A stretch of 64,000 nucleotides of DNA from Proteus alimentorum (GTDB lineage: Bacteria > Pseudomonadota > Gammaproteobacteria > Enterobacterales > Enterobacteriaceae), in contig NZ_NBVR01000020.1 in the NCBI RefSeq assembly GCF_002607735.1, positions 124,001 to 188,000 on the forward strand, given 5' to 3'. A program made the translations under genes and the position numbers. Positions 11,795 to 19,832 of this stretch are shown here, piece after piece; position 1 is the stretch's first letter, and each line of letters begins with the position of its first letter. Under the pieces are notes generated by a model, which saw only the letters and a list, made by a program, of their open reading frames with translations, had not been told where the DNA came from and searched no databases.

Positions 11795-11823
11795 TAGACC
11801 TCGTGCCAAATGGCACGTATAAT
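11795..11823 (+). promoter_or_regulatory. Promoter of tRNA-Ile2 with a spacer palindrome
   Basis: A perfect TATAAT (11818-11823) lies 14 bases before the tRNA, with TAGACC (11795-11800) 17 bases upstream as a weak -35. The spacer is filled by the palindrome CGTGCCA-AA-TGGCACG (11802-11817). The 11580-11794 stretch before it is AT-rich and holds nothing else I can support. Confidence 0.65.
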
Positions 11824-11836
11824 CACACTCCATTAA

Positions 11837-11913
11837 GGCCCCTTAGCTCAGTTGGTTAGAGCAGGCGACTCATAATCGCTTGGTCACTGGTTCAAGTCCA
11901 GTAGGGGCCACCA
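11837..11913 (+). tRNA. ileX: tRNA-Ile2 (anticodon CAU, lysidine-modified)
   Basis: The 77-base gene folds as a cloverleaf: acceptor GGCCCCT pairs with AGGGGCC, then discriminator A and encoded CCA. The anticodon loop is CTCATAA, so the unmodified anticodon is CAU. The sequence is close to E. coli ileX, which lies in the same rpoD region, so this is the AUA-decoding isoleucine tRNA whose C34 is converted to lysidine by TilS, not a methionine tRNA. Confidence 0.93.
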
Positions 11914-11939
11914 AATTCTCGCTGTTAAATCAGCACATT

Positions 11940-11968
11940 AAGCCACTTCTTATCAAGTGGCTTTTTTG
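11940..11968 (+). terminator. tRNA-Ile2 terminator
   Basis: AAGCCACTT and AAGTGGCTT pair around a short loop and are followed by a T run. Confidence 0.88.
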
Positions 11969-12183
11969 TTTCTATAAACCGTTGCCCCATTTTCCTTATT
12001 GGGATAGATACATTATCCTTTCTCATCTCGTGATCGTTAATCCCCTCTATTAAAAGAAAATTTATGACTCCACGCTCATTAACTTTTATCTTTAATTCTT
12101 TTAATAAAATTAATTAGATAATCTCTTATTTTATTGTAATAATATCCCCACAAATTAAAATCTTGTCTTATATAATTACAATT

Positions 12184-13101
12184 ATGGTCATACGTCCTAA
12201 TCAACACTGGTTTTTTCGGTTATTTGATTGGCATGGTTCTGTGCTTTCAAAAATAATCTTCCGTTTATGTCTTAATATTATCATGTCAATTATCGCTATT
12301 TTGATTTATCAATGGTATGAACAATTAGGCATACACTTAACAGTTGCTCCTTTTAGTTTACTAGGTATTGCTATCGCGATATTTCTTGGTTTCAGAAATA
12401 ATGCAAGTTATAGCCGACTTGTCGAAGCAAGAACATTATGGGGAAATATGCTTATTACCCATCGTAATATATTAAGAAATATAAAGGCATTATTACCTGA
12501 AGATAAAGAATTTAATCGAGATTTATCCAACCTTCTCATTGCCTTTAGTTGGAGTCTAAAACACGAGTTAAGAAAAACTAATCCAATGGTTGATCTTTAC
12601 CGCTTATTACCTCGTTCTTTATTTGATGAAATAATGAATAGCCCTTACCCGACCAATCGTATTCTGTTGCATATTGGTTTAAAAATAGGTGAACTGAGAG
12701 ATAAAAAAATGATAAGTGATGTTATCTTTCAATCAATAAATAAAGATATTAATAACTTATCAGATGTATTAGGAGGGTGTGAACGTATATCCAATACTCC
12801 CGTACCTTTTGCATATACCCTTATTTTACAACGAACTGTCTATCTATTTTGTGCATTGCTACCTTTTGCTTTAGTTGCCGATCTGCATTATATGACACCT
12901 TTTGTATCCGTATTTATCTCTTATACTTTTTTATCTTGGGATTCACTAGCTGAAGAATTAGAAGATCCTTTTGGTGTATCTGCAAATGATTTACCGTTAA
13001 ATGCCATTTGTAATACTATCGAAAGAAATCTCTTAGAAATGCAAGATATCTTCCCATTACCTATTACAGTAAAACCCGACAGACATTATAATTTATTGTA
13101 A
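12184..13101 (+). CDS. Bestrophin-like (UPF0187/YneE family) membrane protein
   Basis: The start at 12184 (MVIRPNQHWFFRLFDWHGSVL) gives 305 residues, like E. coli YneE (304). Bacterial bestrophins form pentameric ion channels; those characterised conduct cations. N-terminal helices (about 25-45 and 50-75, ending in FLGFRNNASYSRLVEARTLWG, a well-kept family stretch) and two C-terminal helices near 215-260 are visible. The acidic PFG segment LAEELEDPFGVSANDLPL near residue 265 is typical. It stands alone between the tRNA and a terminator; the ribosome site is weak. Confidence 0.85.
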   Translation: MVIRPNQHWFFRLFDWHGSVLSKIIFRLCLNIIMSIIAILIYQWYEQLGIHLTVAPFSLLGIAIAIFLGFRNNASYSRLVEARTLWGNMLITHRNILRNIKALLPEDKEFNRDLSNLLIAFSWSLKHELRKTNPMVDLYRLLPRSLFDEIMNSPYPTNRILLHIGLKIGELRDKKMISDVIFQSINKDINNLSDVLGGCERISNTPVPFAYTLILQRTVYLFCALLPFALVADLHYMTPFVSVFISYTFLSWDSLAEELEDPFGVSANDLPLNAICNTIERNLLEMQDIFPLPITVKPDRHYNLL

Positions 13102-13130
13102 TTGATAAATTTAAAATAGAACACATTAAA

Positions 13131-13164
13131 AAAGACAGTGTCAATCTAATAACACTGTCTTTTT
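13131..13164. terminator. Bidirectional terminator after the bestrophin gene
   Basis: AAAGACAGTGT and ACACTGTCTTT flank a ten-base loop, with A and T tracts outside. It also ends the leftward cytochrome bd operon. Confidence 0.88.
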
Positions 13165-13185
13165 ATTTATTAATAACTCAAATTA

Positions 13186-13359
13186 TTAATGCGTTCTCAT
13201 TCCCGCACTGTACATTAATAATTTAAATAAAGAGGCTATAATCGCAAGGCTTAATACACTTAAAGACCAAATGATAATCATCCACCCAATTTGTTGATAC
13301 CAATGTGCTTTTTTTTGCATTGGCTTTATTGTTAAAAAATGATTAATGATAGCTTTCAT
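13186..13359 (-). CDS. DUF2474 small subunit of cytochrome bd oxidase
   Basis: A 57-residue single-helix protein (MKAIINHFLTIKPMQKKAHW) with helix at about 24-48 (WMIIIWSLSVLSLAIIASLF) and C-terminal SAGMRTH. DUF2474 proteins are encoded after cioAB-type oxidases and are thought to be small accessory subunits, comparable with CydX. Its ATG at 13359 lies inside the end of the preceding subunit II gene (stop at 13343-13345), a 17-base overlap that implies translational coupling. An in-frame ATG nine codons upstream is less likely. Confidence 0.8.
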   Translation of the reverse strand: MKAIINHFLTIKPMQKKAHWYQQIGWMIIIWSLSVLSLAIIASLFKLLMYSAGMRTH

Positions 13360-14350
13360 TGGGATCCACCTTTCCGCGAAATACATAATAACTCCAACTG
13401 GTATATGCCAAAATCACAGGAATAATGATAACTGCACCAACCAACATAAATTTCTGACTTAACACTGGCGAAGCAGCATCCCAAATAGAAATTGTTGGTG
13501 GAATAATATGAGGGAAAATACTCACGCCCAACCCAGCAAAACCAATAAAGACTAATAAAAGTGATAATAAAAACGGCAAATAATGACCATAATTATAAGC
13601 ACTACGCACTATTCCCCAAGTGCACGCTAATACGCATAAAGGCACGGGTAATAAAAAGAATAAATTCGGTAAACTAAACCAGCGCTGTGCAATATCTTCA
13701 TGTGTTAATGGTGTCCATAAACTGACTATCGCAATCGCAACGAGTAATGCAATCGCTAAATAAACCGTGATTGAACACATTTTACGGTGCAGTTGATGTT
13801 CCGTTTTCATTATTAACCATGAACTGCCTAAAAGTGCGTAGGTCAATAATAAAGCAAAACCACAAAAAAGAGGAAATGGCGCTAACCAATCAAGCGCAGA
13901 TCCACTAAAACTACGCCCTGTTACTTCAAAACCATTAATAAGCGCCCCCACCGCAATACCTTGACAAAATGTCGCGAGAAAAGAGCCCCCAATGAAAGCC
14001 AAATCCCAAAATTGGCGATGTTTAGGTAATGCATTAACACGAAACTCAAAAGCCACACCACGAAATATAAGACCGATTAACATTAATGTTAATGGGATTG
14101 TCAACGCATCAATAATCACAGCGTAAGCCAGAGGAAATGCACCATATAACGCAGCACCACCTAAAACCAGCCATGTTTCATTACCATCCCACACAGGTGC
14201 AACACTATTTACCATAGTATCTCGTTGTATTTTATCTTTCGTAAACGGCAAAATAATACCAATACCCAGATCAAATCCATCGGCGATAATATACATCAGT
14301 GTGGCAAAAATAATGATGGCAAACCAAATAATCGAAAAATCAATATTCAT
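13343..14350 (-). CDS. cioB: Cytochrome bd-type quinol oxidase subunit II (CioB/CydB type)
   Basis: The 335-residue polytopic protein begins MNIDFSIIWFAIIIFATLMYI with the IADGFDLGIG motif near residue 23, the hallmark of subunit II. WDGNETWLVLGGAALYGAFP (residues 54-73) is also conserved. It pairs with subunit I to oxidise quinol and reduce oxygen to water. The start overlaps the subunit I stop by one base (TAATG), so the two are coupled. The short subunit I and the DUF2474 neighbour favour the CIO name over CydB; the choice is by family resemblance only. Confidence 0.87.
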   Translation of the reverse strand: MNIDFSIIWFAIIIFATLMYIIADGFDLGIGIILPFTKDKIQRDTMVNSVAPVWDGNETWLVLGGAALYGAFPLAYAVIIDALTIPLTLMLIGLIFRGVAFEFRVNALPKHRQFWDLAFIGGSFLATFCQGIAVGALINGFEVTGRSFSGSALDWLAPFPLFCGFALLLTYALLGSSWLIMKTEHQLHRKMCSITVYLAIALLVAIAIVSLWTPLTHEDIAQRWFSLPNLFFLLPVPLCVLACTWGIVRSAYNYGHYLPFLLSLLLVFIGFAGLGVSIFPHIIPPTISIWDAASPVLSQKFMLVGAVIIIPVILAYTSWSYYVFRGKVDPNESYH

Positions 14351-15702
14351 TATTTTTCACCTTGATTTAAGGAAATTGGATGAGTTTCAACAGGACCTTT
14401 TTTCATTAAGTGCATCATATAAAAATAACCGATACCAAATACTGAAAAATACACCAAAATAAAAGCCAATAAACTCAGACTCATTTGTAAATCACCATGA
14501 GCAGAGACGGCATCTTTAGTTCGTTGCAATCCATACACAACCCAAGGTTGACGGCCAATTTCTGTCGTAAACCAACCGGCAAGGATAGCAATCAGTCCCG
14601 TAGGTCCCATCAATAATGTAAATCGTAAAAAAAGCGGGGAAGTATAGAGTTTCTTTTTCTTGCGTAAAATGACACTTAATAGACCAAGACAGATCATCAA
14701 CATACCAAGTCCTGCCATGATCCTAAATGACCAAAATATAATGGTGGAATTGGGTCTATCTTCAGGTGCAAAAGTATTTAACGCAGGTATTTGCTTTTCA
14801 AGGCTATGGGTAAGAATAAGGCTACCCAAATACGGAATTTCAATCGCATATTTTGTTTTTTCTTCTTCCATATCAGGAATACCAAACAAAATAAGGGGGG
14901 TTGCTTCTTTAGATGTATTATCCCAATGCCCTTCAATTGCAGCTATTTTCGCTGGCTGATGTTCAAGTGTATTTAATCCATGCGCATCACCAACAAAAGC
15001 TTGTATTGGTGCAATAATCAGCACTAACCATAACGCCATTGATAACATTTTACGTACTGCTGCTGTATCCTTCCCTTTTAATAAAAGCCATGCCGCACAC
15101 GCAGCAATAAATAAAGCGCTAGCTAAAAATGCCCCAATTGACATATGTAATAGGCGATAAGGAAATGAGGGATTAAAAATAATCTGTAACCAATCGACAG
15201 GAACGACTACGCCATTTTCAATTTCATAGCCTTGTGGTGTTTGCATCCAGCTATTTGATGACAAAATCCAAAATGTTGAAATAATCGTGCCTAATGCCAC
15301 CATACAGGTTGCAAAAAAATGGAGCTTACGTCCTACTTTATTCCAACCAAATAACATAATACCAAGAAATCCCGCCTCTAAGAAAAAAGCGGTAAGTACT
15401 TCATAGGTCAACAATGGACCAGTAATACTGCCGGCAAATTGAGAAAAACCACTCCAGTTTGTCCCAAATTGGTACGCCATGACGAGCCCCGATACCACTC
15501 CCATACCAAAATTGACGGCAAAAATTTTCACCCAAAATTGATATAAAGTGAGATAACTCGACTCTTTTGTTTTTAGCCAAAAACCTTCTAATAAAGCTAA
15601 AAAGCTTGCCAAGCCTATTGTAATGGCAGGGAAAATAATATGAAAAGAGACCGTGAAAGCAAATTGTATTCTTGCTAAGTGAAATGCATCTAATCCAAAC
15701 AT
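14350..15702 (-). CDS. cioA: Cytochrome bd-type quinol oxidase subunit I, short Q-loop (CioA/CydA type)
   Basis: At 450 residues it is about 70 shorter than E. coli CydA; the missing length is in the quinol-binding Q loop, as in cyanide-insensitive oxidases. His21 in FTVSFHIIFPAITIG corresponds to the heme b595 ligand of CydA (His19), and GRQPWVVYGLQRT near residue 390 is the conserved C-terminal motif. NFGMGVVSGLVMAYQFG near 70-90 is another signature. A GGGG ribosome site precedes the ATG. It leads a three-gene operon and is divergent from the YdeP-type oxidoreductase across 666 bases. Confidence 0.9.
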   Translation of the reverse strand: MFGLDAFHLARIQFAFTVSFHIIFPAITIGLASFLALLEGFWLKTKESSYLTLYQFWVKIFAVNFGMGVVSGLVMAYQFGTNWSGFSQFAGSITGPLLTYEVLTAFFLEAGFLGIMLFGWNKVGRKLHFFATCMVALGTIISTFWILSSNSWMQTPQGYEIENGVVVPVDWLQIIFNPSFPYRLLHMSIGAFLASALFIAACAAWLLLKGKDTAAVRKMLSMALWLVLIIAPIQAFVGDAHGLNTLEHQPAKIAAIEGHWDNTSKEATPLILFGIPDMEEEKTKYAIEIPYLGSLILTHSLEKQIPALNTFAPEDRPNSTIIFWSFRIMAGLGMLMICLGLLSVILRKKKKLYTSPLFLRFTLLMGPTGLIAILAGWFTTEIGRQPWVVYGLQRTKDAVSAHGDLQMSLSLLAFILVYFSVFGIGYFYMMHLMKKGPVETHPISLNQGEK

Positions 15703-16368
15703 AATGCCCCGCCTAGTATAAATCTATTTGTCATAAATTTATTCATTTCCATTTTCCTATTTGTGTTTTTCTCAAATAAATTATTATTAACTCTTTATTA
15801 TTAATACCAACTACCTTTATTCCATCTCTGAAAAATTAAAGATAAAAGTATTTAATTTATATTTACATATATTATTCATATGATCGCCTTTCTATTTTCT
15901 AATAAAAAACAGAAACAACAATAGACGTTGTATATTTAAATATACATCGATAATAAAATTACACCTCATTGATTAACAAGTATATTTTAAAAAATGCAGA
16001 GTTGAAGAGTGTATATTCACTAACGTGTTAATATTTTTAACCAGCCTATAACAGTTAGTCAAATAAATTGATTTTATTGAACGATAGATATGCTCTATCA
16101 CGCCTTAAAATATAGCAGGAATGCACTATTTAGAATGTTACCTCCGTTGACAATTAAGACACATTGATTTAACTTTTTAAATAACAGAAAATTCGTATGT
16201 TTATATAACTTCCAGCTTACACACTTATTAACCATTAACGTTAATAAGTTTAAATATATTATTTAATGCAGATTTCATTATATATTTAATTATATAACCA
16301 TTTTGATTTTTATATTCACCTGACAATATTTTCATAAATATTATTATTTACGTTTTAGGAATGTATAT
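15703..16368. other. Long divergent regulatory region cioA/ydeP
   Basis: This 666-base stretch is very AT-rich with no supportable gene. It must carry promoters for both flanking operons. One inverted repeat stands out (listed separately). An FNR-like half site (TTGAT at about 16070) is not a full palindrome and was not called. Confidence 0.7.
16223..16249. promoter_or_regulatory. Candidate operator upstream of ydeP
   Basis: Perfect ten-base arms ACTTATTAAC and GTTAATAAGT are separated by seven bases, centred about 133 bases before the ydeP start. It could be bound by the adjacent LysR regulator, but this is inference. Confidence 0.45.
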
Positions 16369-18654
16369 ATGAGTAAAAATAAATCGCCTATTCCTGGAGT
16401 GAAACCGTATAACGGACCCGCTGGAGGATGGGGAGCATTAAAAGCAACAGCAATCGCGGTACGCACTCAAATGGATGCGTTTATTGCGCCTAAAACATTG
16501 CTTAATACCAATCAACCTGATGGCTTTGATTGCCCAGGTTGTGCATGGCCAGATAAAGAGCACCACTCGACTTTTCAATTTTGCGAAAATGGTGCCAAAG
16601 CTGTAACTTGGGAAGCAACCAAAAAAAGAGTCACACCTGAATTTCTAGCTCAAAATACAGTAACGGAATTACTGAAAAAATCAGACTTTGAACTCGAAGG
16701 ATACGGCCGTTTAACCCACCCACTTTCTTATGATCCTATTACTGATACACTTATTCCTGTCTCTTGGGATCACGCATTTAGTCGTATTGGCGAGCTATTA
16801 AGAGATATCCCTTCACCAGATAGTGTGGAATTTTACACATCAGGCAGAGCTTCAAATGAAGCAGCCTATTTATTCCAGCTTTTTGCTAGAGAATATGGCA
16901 CCAATAATTTTCCTGACTGTTCAAATATGTGTCACGAACCCACTAGCGTAGGATTACCGCAATCCATTGGTATCGGTAAAGGGACTGTTTCTTTAGATGA
17001 CTTCGACAGTACACAATTAATTATTGCCATTGGTCATAATCCCGGCACCAACCACCCTAGAATGATGGGAACATTACATGAAGTTGCTCGTCGAGGTGTG
17101 CCAATTGTTGTTTTCAATCCATTAAAAGAACGTGCTTTAGAGCGTTTTACAGATCCTCAAAGCGTGATTGAAATGGCAACTTATAGCTCAACCAATATTG
17201 CATCATCTTATTATCAAGTTAAGGCGGGCGGTGATGCAGCTGCGTTAAAAGGCGTTATGAAAACCTTATTGGCATGGGATAATGAACGTGGCGATATTCT
17301 TGATCATGACTTTATTGCTGAACACACTCAAGGGTTTGAAGCGGTTGTTGAAGATCTTGATCACACGACTTGGCAAGATATTGAAAACGAAAGTGGACTA
17401 TCACAAGCTGATCTTGAAAATGTTGCACGGCTCTATGCGAATTCACCAGCCACAATTATTACTTACGGCATGGGAATTACTCAACATAATAAAGGCACCG
17501 CAAATGTTCGCTTAATTGCCGATTTATTATTAATGAAAGGCAATATCGGTAAAAAAGGCGCAGGAATATGCCCATTACGCGGACACTCTAATGTACAAGG
17601 AAACCGCACTGTGGGGATCACTGAAAAACCCTCCACAGAATTTCTGCAAAAAATAGAGCAAACTTTTGGCTTTAGACCCCCTTATAAACATGGGCATGAT
17701 GCTGTTAATGCCATGCAAGCCATGGTTGATGGTAAAGCAAAGGCATTAATTTGTTTGGGTGGTAATTTCGCCGTGGCATTACCCGATCCAGAACTTTCGT
17801 TTTCAGCAATGAGAAAATTGGATCTCAGCGTTCATATTGGTACTAAATTAAATCGCTCTCATTTATTGACCGCTAAAAATACCTTTATTTTGCCTTGTTT
17901 AGGTCGAACTGAATTAGACGTACAAGCATTAGGTCGTCAATCGATTACCGTTGAAGACTCGATGTCGATGGTACATGCATCTTCGGGCAAATTAACGCCG
18001 GCTTCGCCTTTGCTCAAATCAGAACCGGCTATTGTTGCTGAAATGGCGGCGGCTACGTTATCTAATAGCAAAACGCCTTGGATGAGATTTACTGAAAGTT
18101 ATGACCTCATTCGTGACATGATTGAAAAAACAATCTCTGGTTTTGATAACTATAATCAACGCATTCGAGTACCTGGTGGATTTCGCATGCCACTTCCTGC
18201 GGTGGATAGAGTATGGGATACCCCAACAGGAAAAGCGATGTTTTCTGTTTTTGAGGGCGTTAAAGAGAATAAATCGGTCTCTGGTGATGATGTATTACGC
18301 CTAGTTACACTACGTAGTCACGATCAATACAACACCACAATTTACGCATTAGACGACCGTTATCGTGGCATCTTCGGCAGACGCGATGTACTCTTTATGA
18401 GTGAAATTGACTTGATATCAAGAGGCTTAAAAGAAGGTGATAAAGTCACTATTGAAACAGTCAGTGAAAATAGAAAATTGCAACTTGATAATATCACTGT
18501 TGTTTCATTCAGTATTGCTCCCGGCACGGTGGGTGCTTATTACCCAGAAGCCAATGTCCTTATTCCTCTGAATTATATTGATAAAGAAAGCGGTACCCCC
18601 TCTTATAAATCAACCCCTGTCAGGGTTTATGCAACAAAAGATCTCGTTGCGTAA
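16369..18654 (+). CDS. ydeP: YdeP-type molybdopterin oxidoreductase, FdhF-like alpha subunit
   Basis: The 761-residue protein (E. coli YdeP is about 759) belongs to the FdhF-related DMSO-reductase superfamily and binds bis-MGD molybdenum cofactor. Cys55, Cys58 (CPGCAWPD) and Cys72 probably hold an iron-sulfur cluster. Cys in SNMCHEPTS near residue 189 takes the place of the selenocysteine of formate dehydrogenase H. IGHNPGTNHPR and GITQHNKGTANVR are cofactor-binding segments. In E. coli the gene is tied to acid resistance through EvgA; the substrate is unknown. TAGGAATG provides the ribosome site. A LysR regulator is convergent downstream. Confidence 0.88.
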   Translation: MSKNKSPIPGVKPYNGPAGGWGALKATAIAVRTQMDAFIAPKTLLNTNQPDGFDCPGCAWPDKEHHSTFQFCENGAKAVTWEATKKRVTPEFLAQNTVTELLKKSDFELEGYGRLTHPLSYDPITDTLIPVSWDHAFSRIGELLRDIPSPDSVEFYTSGRASNEAAYLFQLFAREYGTNNFPDCSNMCHEPTSVGLPQSIGIGKGTVSLDDFDSTQLIIAIGHNPGTNHPRMMGTLHEVARRGVPIVVFNPLKERALERFTDPQSVIEMATYSSTNIASSYYQVKAGGDAAALKGVMKTLLAWDNERGDILDHDFIAEHTQGFEAVVEDLDHTTWQDIENESGLSQADLENVARLYANSPATIITYGMGITQHNKGTANVRLIADLLLMKGNIGKKGAGICPLRGHSNVQGNRTVGITEKPSTEFLQKIEQTFGFRPPYKHGHDAVNAMQAMVDGKAKALICLGGNFAVALPDPELSFSAMRKLDLSVHIGTKLNRSHLLTAKNTFILPCLGRTELDVQALGRQSITVEDSMSMVHASSGKLTPASPLLKSEPAIVAEMAAATLSNSKTPWMRFTESYDLIRDMIEKTISGFDNYNQRIRVPGGFRMPLPAVDRVWDTPTGKAMFSVFEGVKENKSVSGDDVLRLVTLRSHDQYNTTIYALDDRYRGIFGRRDVLFMSEIDLISRGLKEGDKVTIETVSENRKLQLDNITVVSFSIAPGTVGAYYPEANVLIPLNYIDKESGTPSYKSTPVRVYATKDLVA

Positions 18655-18675
18655 TATTCTGATTTAAAAGATATA

Positions 18676-18705
18676 AAAGGCGAGCTTATAAATAAGCTCA
18701 CCTTT
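18676..18705. terminator. Bidirectional terminator ydeP/LysR gene
   Basis: AAAGG-C-GAGCTTA and TAAGCTC-A-CCTTT pair with one mismatch around a four-base loop, followed by AT-rich tracts on both sides. Confidence 0.8.
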
Positions 18706-18708
18706 AAT

Positions 18709-19533
18709 TTATAACCCCGAGTCTTTTAAATAAGCCCGCATCTCAGCAAAGCATTTTTCAATTAAAATAGAACGAGGCTCTTCACGTCGAATAATAATGC
18801 CAAGAGGAGCGTTAATCATCGCATCAGCAATAGGCACTACAGCCAGATTTTGGCTGAGTTTTTCCATTCCTTTTGAAATAGGCACAATGGATGCGCAAAA
18901 TCCTGTATCGACAGATTGTATGAGATGAAGTGTCGAACTACTTTCAACTAACACTTTGGGGTGCAGATTATAACGCTGAAATGCCAAATCAACGGATTGC
19001 CTAAAATGATTGGCTTTATTAAGCAACGCTAAAGGAAGTTTGACAGCTTCCTCCCACGATATTTTTTTTGCCGATGGCATAAAGTAATTACGATGGAATA
19101 AAAGCCCTAATTCCGTTTGCTTTAAAGCATAAATTTCATGTTGCTGGGCATTCGCTTTTTCTAAATAACAGATACCAATATCAAGCCGATTGCTATTAAG
19201 ACTGTCGATTATCTCCTCGCTATTTGTCGAAGAGACTTGAAAACGAATTTCAGGAAATATCGATGAGATTTTCTGCAACATTTGCATCGGATTTAAATTG
19301 GTCAAAGGAACAATACCGATACGTAATTGACCTAGTAGTTGTTGTCGAAAATTTGCTGCTTCTGCTTGTAACCCATCATAAGCAGATTCCATGGTTTTCG
19401 CCCATTTCAAGATTTTTTCGCCTTCTTGCGTAAATCCTTCAAAGCGAGAGCTTCGCTTGATAAGTACTACATCAAGCTCTTTTTCTAAATTACGTAATCG
19501 CATTGATAAAGTCGGTTGAGTCACATGGCACAT
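18709..19533 (-). CDS. LysR-family regulator, start codon unclear
   Basis: From the first ATG (19533) the protein has 274 residues and begins MCHVTQPTLSMRLRNLEKEL, which is the middle of the LysR helix-turn-helix. In-frame codons upstream read IDIKQLFYLIALDKTQHFG then QAAE, the expected N terminus, up to about 19602-19611, but no ATG, GTG or TTG occurs there; the expected start position is ATC or TTA, with AGG just upstream. The substrate-binding domain (about 80-270) looks intact. The gene is convergent with ydeP, a likely target. Either a rare start codon is used or the gene has lost its start. Confidence 0.75.
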   Translation of the reverse strand: MCHVTQPTLSMRLRNLEKELDVVLIKRSSRFEGFTQEGEKILKWAKTMESAYDGLQAEAANFRQQLLGQLRIGIVPLTNLNPMQMLQKISSIFPEIRFQVSSTNSEEIIDSLNSNRLDIGICYLEKANAQQHEIYALKQTELGLLFHRNYFMPSAKKISWEEAVKLPLALLNKANHFRQSVDLAFQRYNLHPKVLVESSSTLHLIQSVDTGFCASIVPISKGMEKLSQNLAVVPIADAMINAPLGIIIRREEPRSILIEKCFAEMRAYLKDSGL

Positions 19534-19764
19534 CTCAGCAGCTTGACCAAAATGTTGAGTTTTATCTAAAGCGATTAAATAAAATAATTGTTTGATGTCG
19601 ATATGCGATAACCTCGTGATAAGCAGGTGAATTGAAGAAAATGCAACTTTTCATATTATGCAGTCAACAATACGCAAAATTTTACTTATCTACCAACCAT
19701 TTTCTCAATAAAATAATAATAGGAAGGAAATAAAAAGAGGATTAAATGACGTTTCAAAAATAAA

Positions 19765-19794
19765 GCTCACTTTCATATCGCTATCAAAGTGAGC
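19765..19794. terminator. Terminator of the chemoreceptor gene
   Basis: GCTCACTTT and AAAGTGAGC flank a 12-base loop. An A tract on the left gives the T run for the leftward transcript. Confidence 0.78.
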
Positions 19795-19832
19795 CTGTTT
19801 TAAACACAATAGTCACTGACTAACTTAACAGA

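Noticed and set aside
11837..11913. tRNA-Met, from the CAT anticodon
   Set aside because: The body matches the lysidine-type isoleucine tRNA ileX and not elongator or initiator methionine tRNA.
11837..11913. Integration site of a genomic island at the tRNA
   Set aside because: No integrase and no direct repeat of the tRNA 3' end were seen in the window.
14660..14959. 99-residue open frame opposite cioA
   Set aside because: Antisense shadow of a conserved membrane protein.
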